The notes under the pieces were generated by a model. It did no database searches. It was not told the DNA's origin and saw nothing but the letters and a program-made list of their open reading frames with translations. Positions 35,442 to 44,947 of a DNA stretch of 64,000 bases are shown piece by piece (within the stretch, counting starts at the first letter, position 1; every line of letters starts with the position of its first letter). Position numbers and translations under genes: made by a program. This DNA is from Silene latifolia (lineage: Eukaryota; Streptophyta; Magnoliopsida; Caryophyllales; Caryophyllaceae), in contig NC_133526.1 in the NCBI RefSeq assembly GCF_048544455.1, forward strand, positions 2,186,001 through 2,250,000, given 5' to 3'.

Positions 35442-36430
35442 CCTGTGCCAAAACAACCACAAACATCCTCAATACATGATAACATTGATCTCCATATATT
35501 CAATCAAAGCAAATTTTAAACTGAATTTCATACTTGCTTAACTTAGAAACATTCAAATTCTCAATTCAAACAATTTGAAGCTAGTCCAACTTATGGACAC
35601 ATATTACTCCTATAGATCATCGTCTGAAAGACTCTAAGCATCACGCCCACAGCATGGTAAAACGGTAATTAATGACACAAACTAACCCTAACTACACCCC
35701 CCCCCCCCCCCCACCCCACCCCAATTCCAACTTATTGACACATTAGTCCAAATATCCATCCCAAAAAAACCCGCCAACAACAACATTAACCCAGCGTCTC
35801 AAATGCTCAAAGCATCGCAGCTACAACGAGGTAACCGGTAATTAAGGACGAAAACACCCTTACCTCTAACCCCCTCCTCAACCCCAACCCCTCATTATAA
35901 AAACAGATTCTTTACAGATGACCCATAACAAAAACTGCCATCAATTTCACTTTCCCAAATCATACAAACCCGTGAATATTTACATAACGACGACAAAACC
36001 CGAGAATCACCCATCAAAATACACAACCTTTTTTTTTTTTCCCTAAATGGGTTTATGACAGCCAAAAAAGCTACATTATTACATGCTCAATTACAATTAC
36101 TCCTAATATTTTCCATCCATCAAAGCTTAATTATTAAACTAAGCCCCAATTATCAGCTAAACCAATGTGATCATACTGCAATTATACACCAAAATCAATA
36201 CAAAAAGAATCCAGCTTTCTATCAGTAATAATTTGGTACAGATTTAGATAAACATTATATATAATTTAATGCAAAAGCTAACAATTTTTTATGAAAGAAT
36301 GAAAAGGGTAATTTAGAGAAGCTGGGAAAAAAATGTACCTGAAGATTATCAGCAGAAAACGGGGAAGAGAATTGAGGAATGCAGTGTTAATAAGGAAGAG
36401 AGATGTAAGGAATCAAATGGTGTTTGTGTT
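35442..36430 (-). other. VRN2 leader with 5'UTR intron
   Basis: Upstream of the start codon the exon runs back to 35442, with a good acceptor (tttggcacag). A matching donor (cttcag|gtacat) ends an untranslated exon at 36339, giving a 5'UTR intron of about 0.9 kb. The transcription start is not clear and no strong TATA is seen. The intron contains a 16-C run at 35697-35712. Confidence 0.5.
35697..35724. repeat. Poly-C/G tract in VRN2 leader intron
   Basis: Sixteen C are followed by accccacccc. On the gene strand this is ggggtggggt followed by sixteen G, enough runs for a G-quadruplex in the nascent transcript. Confidence 0.8.
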
Positions 36431-36519
36431 TTTTCTGTTGAAAACGGGGGCCACTTTTACTTATGAGCTTCTTGTTGCAAGACTTTCTTTATTCGTCGTT
36501 TGGTCCGTCGTAGTAATAA

Positions 36520-36706
36520 CACAAATTCTCATTATAGACGGACACTATTCGTCTATACGTATAGACGGATATCACTTCCCCTCACAAAATACCCATTTGC
36601 CATAAAGTGGAAAGCACATGGGGGTGACCCACCTTGTCCCTCTACCCATTTTATTATAGGTCTTTACCCGTCTATTCGCCCCACCCGTCTATACCAAGAC
36701 CTATTG
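36520..36706. mobile_element. Mutator-type MITE upstream of VRN2, 187 bp
   Basis: Begins cacaaattctcattatagac and ends tataccaagacctattg. A perfect 9-bp duplication tagtaataa lies at 36511-36519 and 36707-36715. It sits about 0.2 kb upstream of the untranslated first exon of the VRN2-like gene, in its likely promoter. Confidence 0.85.
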
Positions 36707-36867
36707 TAGTAATAATTATACTCGAGATTTTGAGAGTATTTAGGATTAAGTATTTTAAATCTCTTATACTAAAACAATAAGAAATCTCTAAATTTTTTCG
36801 CCTAAATGAATTTGGCTATAATTGGTTTATTTATATCATATCTATAATTGAGTTTTTTTATTATATC

Positions 36868-37463
36868 TGATGGGGCATATTCTGCACCGCTGACCAAGTC
36901 AACACACTGAGCAAGGTCAAAGATATCCACAGCAAGTCAACGACTTAGATAGCCTAGCCGATGCATCCCATCGGCTCACCACTGGTCTCGGCGTGACAAC
37001 ATGCCACCGGACACATCCGCGTCTCATATCCAAGACCCTCGGCGAGTCAACATTGTCCGCCGCCGCTATAGGTCCCTCGGCCGAGGGGTAGATCGATCTT
37101 TTCCACCGCTAAGCCACTTGGCCACTTGGCCACTACGTGACAAAAGGTGAAAGTCTATAAATACTCCTCAACCTTCTTTGAGGAAAGGATCTCACAATTA
37201 TAACCTAAATACACTATTCATCTGGTAATATCTCCCTTATCTCTCTACAATATACACCTAGCCAAGTTACACACAATCCTTTAAGTTTATCGACTTGAGC
37301 GTCGGAGTGAGTACGCTTGCACACACGCCCAAGCCCTCGCCTGCGTTCATTGTTGCAGGGAAGGCCGCGAGGGACGATAGAAGCAAGAAGGATTCAACTC
37401 AAGACATCATACTACAAGCCACGGGTGGTAACTAATCACTGCTCTGGAATTATACCCGGAACA
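36868..37463 (+). repeat. 5' LTR of gypsy element 1
   Basis: This is 596 bp, from tgatggggcatattctgcac to acccggaaca. A TATA box (tataaata) lies at 37156-37163, followed by the expected U3/R/U5 leader. The 3' copy (44887-44947 joined to 56452-56996) is about 606 bp. The two differ mainly by small indels in GC-rich words. Confidence 0.9.
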
Positions 37464-37564
37464 ATTGGCGCCGTCTGTGGGAAATTGACACTAGAAGCTA
37501 GTCACATTCATTCCCAAAAACAAAAAAAAAAAAAACACAAAAACCCACCCAAAAAGCTAAGAAA

Positions 37565-39110
37565 ATGTCGAAAAAGAAGAGGTGTTCGTGAATCGACGAG
37601 CCCCTCCACCCGGATGATACCTTCAACAATTCTCGAGTCGAGCGGCCCTCCCACCTACGTGAGTAATCCAACCGGAGTTCGGGATGCCGATAATACCAGA
37701 TACGCCACGCCACCAACCAGTCACCATCATGGGACATGTGGTTGACATAGCAAAACGAAAATGGTCCTGGACCTAATTAGCAATGCGTCGCTCACGCTCA
37801 CACCGTCACACCGACAAGAGCGGCGGAAACCACCCAGGAGACCAGGGCCCAAAACGTGACTCCGAGAAATCTGAACGGAGCACTAGGAGAAGTTGACCCA
37901 GTCAAGACGCCGGGGGAGCCCAAAGTGGGCGCGGTAGACCTAAGTCCTTCCCGCACTCGCGGAAGGACAGCGTCCCCGCCACACGAACGAGGCATACCCC
38001 AAAGAAGCGAGGAGTCCGACTCGGCGAGTTGGAGAAGGAGTCATAGTCGAAGAAGGAGCCCCTCCCGCTACGAGGGGAGAAGCCCGGATAGGGATGCGAG
38101 GAGCCGATCGCCACGTGTCATTCAACACGTGGTCGCAACCCTCAACGCCTACGTCCTAGAAGTCCCGGTGCCAAACAAGCTAAAACGCCACCCCTATCAT
38201 ACAAGGGGGATAGCGATCCACCCGACCACGCCGAGGCTTTCGAGTCTTACATGTCGGTATGGGAGCAGCCCGACGAGGTCTCAGTGCCGAATTTTCCCAA
38301 CAACCCCGCATGGGATGGCTCGGAGCCGGTACAAAGGGCTTCCCGATGGCTCGGTGTACTACTACGCCGACCGAAGGGCGCTTTCCTAACCCAAGACTCT
38401 CGCAATAAGAGAAGGGCCGTAGAGACCTCCGACCTCCTAACTATCGACGGAGGGGGCGAGTCTCTCCGGCTACGTGAAGAGGTTTGATGGAAAGGTCCAG
38501 TGATTCGAGAAATTAATCCCGAGTGGCGGCCTTCGCGCCGATGAAGGGCCTCCCGAGGGGAGCCTTAAAAACGAGCTCATCAAGAGCGGAGGCCTAGGGC
38601 CGGGACGCCGCCGGAAGCCGGGCCGACCAGGCCATCAAGGTAGAAGACTATCACAAGACCTGGGTAGATCCCAGCGAGCCGAGCACTCGAAAAGAGGAGT
38701 CACCGCAGATGGCCAGACGAAGAACGCCGCGACAACAACGGTTCGCGGTCCGACGGAAAACGCCGTGAGAATAACAGATCACGGTCGGACAGATCCGACC
38801 GGCGGCAAGACTCGGGGCGCCGGGTGGAATTGGGAACGTACCACCGGAGGCGGTATAGTGAAAAAACCCCCTCGTCGTATCGGCGCCGAGGTCTTCGCCC
38901 GAGCAAAACGAGGGCCCGGTGGTGGGAGAGACCCCCAAGCCAAAAAGTGACGGTGACACGAGCCAAGATCTTTGTGAGTACCACGCCACACCGCCATTTA
39001 ACCAACGATCGCCGCCATCCAAGAATGCCATAGAGGAACCGATCCTAAGAAGGAAGCCTCGGCAAGTACGTCGCAAAAGGCCAAAAGACGACGGCCGATT
39101 CGGATAAAAA
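37565..39110 (+). pseudogene. gag of gypsy element 1, frameshifted
   Basis: An ATG at 37565 opens MSKKKR and soon stops. Pieces of one gag then follow in shifting frames: an Arg/Ser-rich segment (about 37940-38130), a capsid-like part with AEAFESYMSVWEQPDE (about 38230-38280) and MARSRYKGLPDGSVYYYA in another frame (about 38310-38370), and a basic tail to about 39110. At least four frame changes are needed. Some may be consensus errors, because LTR comparison shows indels in the same sequence context. As written it is not translatable. Confidence 0.75.
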
Positions 39111-39239
39111 GTCCGTTTACGAACGGATAGGAGTGATTCACGTTGTCATCGGGGCAACGAGAACGGGGTCCGCTCATGGGCACAAACGACACCTAAACGA
39201 GCCGTATCGGGCCATCAACTTTGTGCCCAACTCGGGGAT

Positions 39240-39847
39240 CCCCTCCTCGCAAGCATCCCCGACATGACTATTGGAAGAAAGGACTACGAAGGGGTCATCG
39301 CCCCTCACAAATGACCCGCTCGTAGTCAATTTAGACATATCAAACCACCTGGTCAAGAGGTGCCCGATTGACACAAAGCGCATACACGAACATCATGTTT
39401 AGAGAATGCTTCCTCGGCCTCGGCCTTGAAGATCAAAGACTTAAGCCCTCGCACCAACCCGCTATACAGCTTTTCCGGGGCCGGCCTGGTACCACCGGGT
39501 CAATTAGGCTCCCGGTGAGATTCGGCGAAAAGACGTCAGCCAAGAACGTCCTAGCCGAGTTTGTGGTCATCGACGGCTCGTCCGCATACAACGTCCTCAT
39601 AGGCCGGGTCACCCTAAGCGAGGCCGACGCAGTGATGTCCATCCGGGCCCTAACACTGATGTACGTCTCGGACCGGGGGGAAGCGCATAAGCTCGTCTCC
39701 AAAGACGAGAAGGATGAGGTGATCAACGCCCGTATAGCTGCCCGAGGATGCAACATGCGCAAATCCTCAAAGAGGCGAAAAGTCCGAAAAGGGAAGAGTC
39801 CGTCCTTGCAGCAGGAGGACGACCAAATGGATACAACTAGGGGCTGA
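39240..39847 (+). pseudogene. Retropepsin domain of gypsy element 1
   Basis: An aspartic protease of the gypsy type. The active-site D-T-S-A is read only across a one-base shift near 39371-39381, where an extra A lies in acacaaagc. Downstream the frame is open: FRECFLGLGL, GSIRLPVRFG, VIDGSSAYNVLIGRVTL (the flap and second conserved region) and a basic tail ending at TGA 39845-39847. Upstream is the conserved HNDPLVV-like segment with a frame change. No reverse transcriptase follows. Confidence 0.75.
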
Positions 39848-40011
39848 CTGAGGAAGTGCGCCTGTAATGAGCCGGTAGGGCATCGGTAATCTCGTAAGAA
39901 TTTATGTAGCCGCGGAGGTGTCCAAAATATCTGTGGACACCCCAACGCATGTTTTCACCTAATGAGAAACCATCAAGCCTTCGATCAAAGCGAAATTTTC
40001 CCATCAGTTAT

Positions 40012-40640
40012 CTATCAAGATACCGATGCCGGCTCACACTGTCATACCGACAAGAGCGGCAGTCGTTGCGAAGACATTAGCGCCGTCGCAGTCACCCCAA
40101 GTAGTAGACGCCACGGCAGTCACCCCAAGAGGTAGACTCCGTCGCAGTCACTCCAAGTGGTAGACGCCACGTAACACGCTATCAAGATACCGATGCCGGC
40201 TCACACTGTCATACCGACAAGAGCGGCAGTCGTTGCGAAGACATTAGCGCCGTCGCAGTCACCCCAAGTAGTAGACGCCACGGCAGTCACCCCAAGAGGT
40301 AGACTCCGTCGCAGTCACTCCAAGTGGTAGACGCCACGTAACACGCTATCAAGATACCGATGCCGGCTCACACTGTCATACCGACAAGAGCGGCAGTCGT
40401 TGCGAAGACATTAGCGCCGTCGCAGTCACCCCAAGTAGTAGACGCCACGGCAGTCACCCCAAGAGGTAGACTCCGTCGCAGTCACTCCAAGTGGTAGACG
40501 CCACGTAACACGCTATCAAGATACCGATGCCGGCTCACACTGTCATACCGACAAGAGCGGCAGTCGTTGCGAAGAACTACGACGCCGTCGCAGTCACTCC
40601 AAGTGGTAGACGCCACGTAACACGCTATTAAGAACCAACG
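40012..40640 (+). repeat. 167-bp tandem array in gypsy element 1
   Basis: Units start at 40012, 40179, 40346 and 40513. The first three look identical base for base and the fourth is shortened by an internal deletion. Each unit contains three sub-repeats of about 25-33 bp around gcagtcaccccaagtggtag and agacgccac. The array begins about 165 bp after the protease stop, where pol would be expected. Confidence 0.92.
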
Positions 40641-41099
40641 CCGGCTTCCCCGGTCAATCCAACAAGAGCCATCGCACATTACACTCGCAAAAACATTCAA
40701 AGTGTCGTGGAAGCGTTGAAACACAGTTGAGATACGTACTCAAAAACGGCCCCGGCCAAGCCGAGGCGAAAACAAGAAGGGCGCTCAATTAAGAATACAG
40801 AAGACACTTTGATGAGATAAAGACCACGGCCAAAGCCGCAGCGAAAAGAAACGAATTATTATTAGAAGTTACAAGATTTACAAGTGAGAAGAATACGAGA
40901 CGACGGTCGTCCCCGATGGGATAATCCGAGACACAACCTACTAAAAGTTGTACAAAAAGCAAAGGCTACGATTATACCAAGAGATAGCGGGAAGGAAGAG
41001 TCGGGTAGTTGGCCACTGGACAAATGAATCGATCACCAGAACTTGTTCTCATCAAGCGGCACATGTTAGTGAGGAGCTGAAACAGATCTGCTGTGAACT

Positions 41100-44000
41100 T
41101 GCTCTCTTAGGCCTGCTGCTGCCTGCCATCAGTATCGGCGGCCGCATCTTCCCCGGTAGGCAACCCAAAGCCCGCTTCTCTAGCAAACCTCGGCCTTGGC
41201 CTCGGCATCCTCACCGCCCTCATCTTTTTCGGCCTCCTCCTTAGCCGCTCTAGCCCTCTCGGAAGAGCCGCTTTCTCCGCGGCCGCCTCCCCCTCGACCT
41301 TCGCCTTCGCCGCCTCTTTGGCCGCCTCCACCGCGGCTTCCTCCTTAGCCGCGACTCATCATCAAGCAAAGACGTCGAACTGTCCCACGGGAAGGAGCCA
41401 TCAAGAGGGAAAAGCTCCCGATAACTTCCCCGGCAAAGATCTTCTCGCCAAGTCCCGAACTCGGCGCACAGTTTGGGGAGCATGACGGTTTGGAGCATAT
41501 CAACGTCCGCCTCCTTTTGCTTGATGATGGCCTCTTTGCCACGGATCGGCTCGGCCGGGCCTTAAACATGCCCCCGTATTGATCCTTCGCCGGAGACAGG
41601 TCGACGCTTCGAGCAAGGCTACATTCCTCCAAAGAGCTTCGCAGCCTTCGATTGCCGCGACCTCGGCCTTAGCTCTCTCAAAGAAGGACCTCCTTTTCGC
41701 GTCCTCCCGGAGCTTTCGCTCGGCCAAGAGCGCCTTCTCAAAGATCTCCCGAGCTTCGCTCATTATGGAGACTTTCTCGGCCGCCGACGCACCACCGCTT
41801 AGCGGCATTACACTCGGCTTGACTCGAGCAATGACCTCTCCCCGCTCCTCGAGGCGAGCCCCGTAGCCACGTTCCACCTCGCCACCTCCCCTAATCGCCT
41901 TTGTGCCTTCCTCTATAAGCCGGGAGACGGAAGCCTTCCGGGGGAGAGGAACGGCAGCGTGGTATTTTGGCCACCACTGCGGGCCGGGAGAAGGAAACCT
42001 TCGGGATGAAGAAGTGACGGTGGCGCCCGATCGCGAGCTCAAGCGCAGAGAAGCCCACCGCCCGCCGCCCAACGTGAGCGATGGCCGATCGGGCCGATCT
42101 CGCAAAAATTCAATTAAAGCATCGATCAACGACTTATCAGAACACCTAATGGCACGGCTAAGTTTAAACCACAGGATAGACGGATACCATGTCCGGCCTT
42201 CTTGGCGGAGAAGGCACTTCCTCGCTGCAGCAGGCCGTCCTTTTCCTCCTACGAGATAAGGGGAGATCCCTCCGCATCGTAGTCCCCTCATCGGGAATAT
42301 CAACAATCTCCACCTTCTTAGGGGAGAGGACGGGAGTTGAAACCGGTTTCGACGCCGTCTTCCGCGTCCGACGCACTACGCCGCTAATCACCCGGCTCGC
42401 GCCTCCTCCTTGCTCAAGCCCTTCACCATTGCCCATGAGGTCATTCGGCGACGTCCCCGCGATCATGGGCCGAGCCTTGGGATGCAAGTTAGCAACGGTT
42501 TTGTCTTTATGCGGCCCGTTCTCCGAAGAAGATCCTCGATAGGTCCGGTCCGGGTGGTCTCGCAAAAGAAACAAAGAATCAAGAAGAGGAAATAAATCGA
42601 AGCCCGAGAAAACAGGAGCATTGAGAGCGGTGACGGGCCTCACACCGACCCCACTCACCCTGCGCCAGGGCCGGTATGAGGCCGACGTAGACCTGTCAAA
42701 ACTTGACCCGACCCGAAAACCCGACCCGACCCGACCCGTTTTCTTAGGGTTACAAACCCGGTTTTTTCGACCCACGACCCGTTTAACCCGAACCCGAAAT
42801 GACCCGTTATTTTAGGGTTGAGACCCGACCCGAACGGGTCGACCCGTTGGGTCAAGGGAAAATCATGAATTTTATTAAAAATATTATTATTTATATATTA
42901 TATTTGAAAATATAGTTAAAAAATTATTTTTTTATTACTTAAAATTAAAAATTCAACTAAAAAGTCAATTTTATATAACTTTTATAATATTTAATAATAA
43001 AATAATTATTAAAAAAACTTTATTTTAATAATTATATCAATATAATTATTGTATACGATGAATATGAGTAAAATAATAATTTTAAACATATTTTAATTTT
43101 TAAAAATATATTTTTTAAATTAAAAAAATCGTTTAAAAAAGGCGTTAAAAATTATTTCTTGACCCGTATTCTGACCCTAACCCGACCCGTGACCCGTATG
43201 ACCCGACCCGTATCTGACCCGACCCGTATTTGACCCGACCCGTATTCTGACCCGACCCGTATGACCCGACCCGGGACCCGACCCGCCCGACCCGTTTGAC
43301 AGGTCTAGGCCGACGTAGCAAAGTGGCTCATCCTGGAGAATGATCTGCGTCGGGGGAATCCATCTTTTCGGCACCCCACTCTTGTCCACCTCGAAGAGCC
43401 TCATCGCCAACCTCTCATCCTCCTTCAGATGGACCCTGCCGGCATCCATTTTCGAGATGTTTCCGGTGACCCATCCGTCATGCTCCGCCCTAGTCTCACA
43501 CCGCAAGTTAACCTCGGTGTCTTTGGAAGGAGCGGGCGGATAGTCGTCCGGACCTTTAACGTACACCCACCGACCCTGCCAGTCCTTGCTAGAAGAGAGC
43601 TTGTCAACAGAGACGTAACCTTGCTCCGTTTGCACGCTGTACCACCCGACACGGCCAGAGATTGATGGTTTCGAGATAATGAAGTCGACGGAATAAATTC
43701 ACCGTCGAGCCTCTCCCTTGAAGAGACAAAGCCGCATTTAAACCGACATGGTTCTCATGGCCAACGGGTGCAATTGGGCAACGGCAACGTTCATAGCCTT
43801 AATTATGGCCATAACATACCCATTCAGAGGAAACCGGAGACCATACTCCAAATGCCGCATGTACACACCGGTGTGGCTCAGCGGAGGACAACAGACGACC
43901 GACCCTCCCGGGGATGACAATTTCGTATCCACTACCGAAGAAAAAATGGCCCTCGAAAAGTTTCTCACCGAACAACGGCAAGCTTATGGGACCAAACACG

Positions 44001-44215
44001 GTCAAGGCGAACCTTACAGGCATCACCGTGATCCATGACGTCGCTTCCTCTCATTAGGACGAGGCCTTTCCTCCTCCTCACCAAAATCACCGCAAGAATC
44101 TTCATCCTCCCATTCCTCCGAATCCGAGGATCAACCTCGGAGAAGGAGACCTAGGACCCTCCGACACGGCCCACTAGGTCCAAAGATCGGCGGAAGACAT
44201 GTTCACAACAAATTA
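41100..44215 (-). pseudogene. Antisense transposase-like gene in gypsy element 1
   Basis: Read on the minus strand, segments resemble the plant 'putative gypsy type transposon' family (Transposase_28): YMRHLEYGLRFPLNGYV and AVAQLHPLAM near 43760-43870, then RWVYVKGPDD near 43550 and MRLFEVDKSGVPKRWIPP near 43360-43410. A Lys/Arg/Ser-rich linker follows (about 42300-42680), and then a Glu/Ala/Lys-rich coiled-coil-like tail (EIFEKALLAERKLREDAKRR near 41710-41770). The longest open part is 42306-41500. A probable start is the ATG at about 44198, but the frame shifts after a few codons. A 620-bp hAT element interrupts it at 42688-43307. It lies downstream of an antisense TATA box. Confidence 0.65.
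42688..43307 (-). mobile_element. 620-bp hAT element, copy A
   Basis: Ends are tagacctgtcaaaa and gtttgacaggtcta. A perfect 8-bp duplication ggccgacg lies at 42680-42687 and 43308-43315. Both ends carry arrays of gacccg words and the centre is extremely AT-rich. It interrupts the antisense gene of gypsy element 1. It appears identical, in reverse, to copy B at 57635-58254. It has no transposase frame; the Gly/Ser/Val-rich open frames come from the gacccg arrays. Confidence 0.93.
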
Positions 44216-44385
44216 CTAGCAAAGAAAAGAAAAATTCGTTTGTTTACCTTCAAAGGAAAAAGTGCTAGCCGGATCAAAAACTCAAGATTGGAAGAAAAAG
44301 AAGCCCTTTCAGTTTAGCAAGACGAAAATTTTGAAGAAAATTTGAGAAAATGAAATTAGTGACCAAAATCACGGAAAAACGGCCC

Positions 44386-44393
44386 TATTTATA
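44386..44393 (-). promoter_or_regulatory. Antisense TATA box in gypsy element 1
   Basis: On the minus strand tataaata lies in ccctataaatagggcc, about 190 bp before the presumed start of the antisense gene. A donor-like gaaggtaaac near 44245-44255 and an acceptor-like tttgctag near 44215-44225 suggest a leader intron. It would drive transcription opposite to the LTR. Confidence 0.5.
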
Positions 44394-44886
44394 GGGAAAA
44401 AGCCCATAATAAAGGGCCAATCGAGCACGACCCATGAAGCAACAACCAATCAACGAGCAAACACGTGTCGAGCATGCAACCACGGAATGTCAATCGTCGC
44501 AACGCTTAAACGTCAATCAATGCAACAATGACCAAGCGTCTTCAACACGCCCGTTCACATCCCTTCAACTATTCATCTTCCTCAACAAATTCCTAGGTAT
44601 CCGGTCTCCGCCGCCACCCGATCAACCAAGCTAGGAAGCACCGGGGCAATCAAAATCAACCGACTCTCGGCCTTGGTCACGGCCAGCGTCATATTCTTTT
44701 CCACATCGAGTGCCCTTTACGCATCCATGTGGAGGGGGGATATGGTATACGGCACGGCCTAGCAAGAGCCACGCCGATGCACAAGAAGAAGCCGATGCAG
44801 AAAATTTCTAGAAATTACTTGTGCAGAATACATGCTCAACGTACATCGGAGCCCATACCACGGCATAGACTACGCTGGGGGCAAAT

Positions 44887-44947
44887 TGATGGGGCATATT
44901 CTGCACCGCTGACCAAGTCAACACACTGAGCAAGGTCAAAGATATCC
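44887..44947 (+). repeat. 3' LTR of gypsy element 1, left piece
   Basis: The first 61 bp of the 3' LTR (tgatggggcatattctgcac and on) follow the polypurine tract. It stops at tatcc, where gypsy element 2 begins. The rest resumes at 56447. Confidence 0.92.

Noticed and set aside
38651-39076. 141-codon minus-strand frame in gypsy element 1
   Set aside because: A GC-rich shadow of the gag region; the sense strand carries recognisable gag/protease pieces.
40012-40640. CRISPR-like array
   Set aside because: Units are contiguous 167-bp tandem repeats without spacers, in a plant retroelement.
41500-42306. 268-codon minus-strand frame as an independent host gene
   Set aside because: It is the coiled-coil part of the antisense gene of gypsy element 1, truncated by frame changes and lying between its LTRs.
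42655-43635. Gly/Ser/Val-rich frames over the hAT element
   Set aside because: They arise from gacccg repeat arrays in copy A; the same frame appears in copy B. No transposase motif is present.
36868-44886. A complete autonomous gypsy element
   Set aside because: No reverse transcriptase, RNase H or integrase sequence was readable in any frame between the protease and the 3' LTR.
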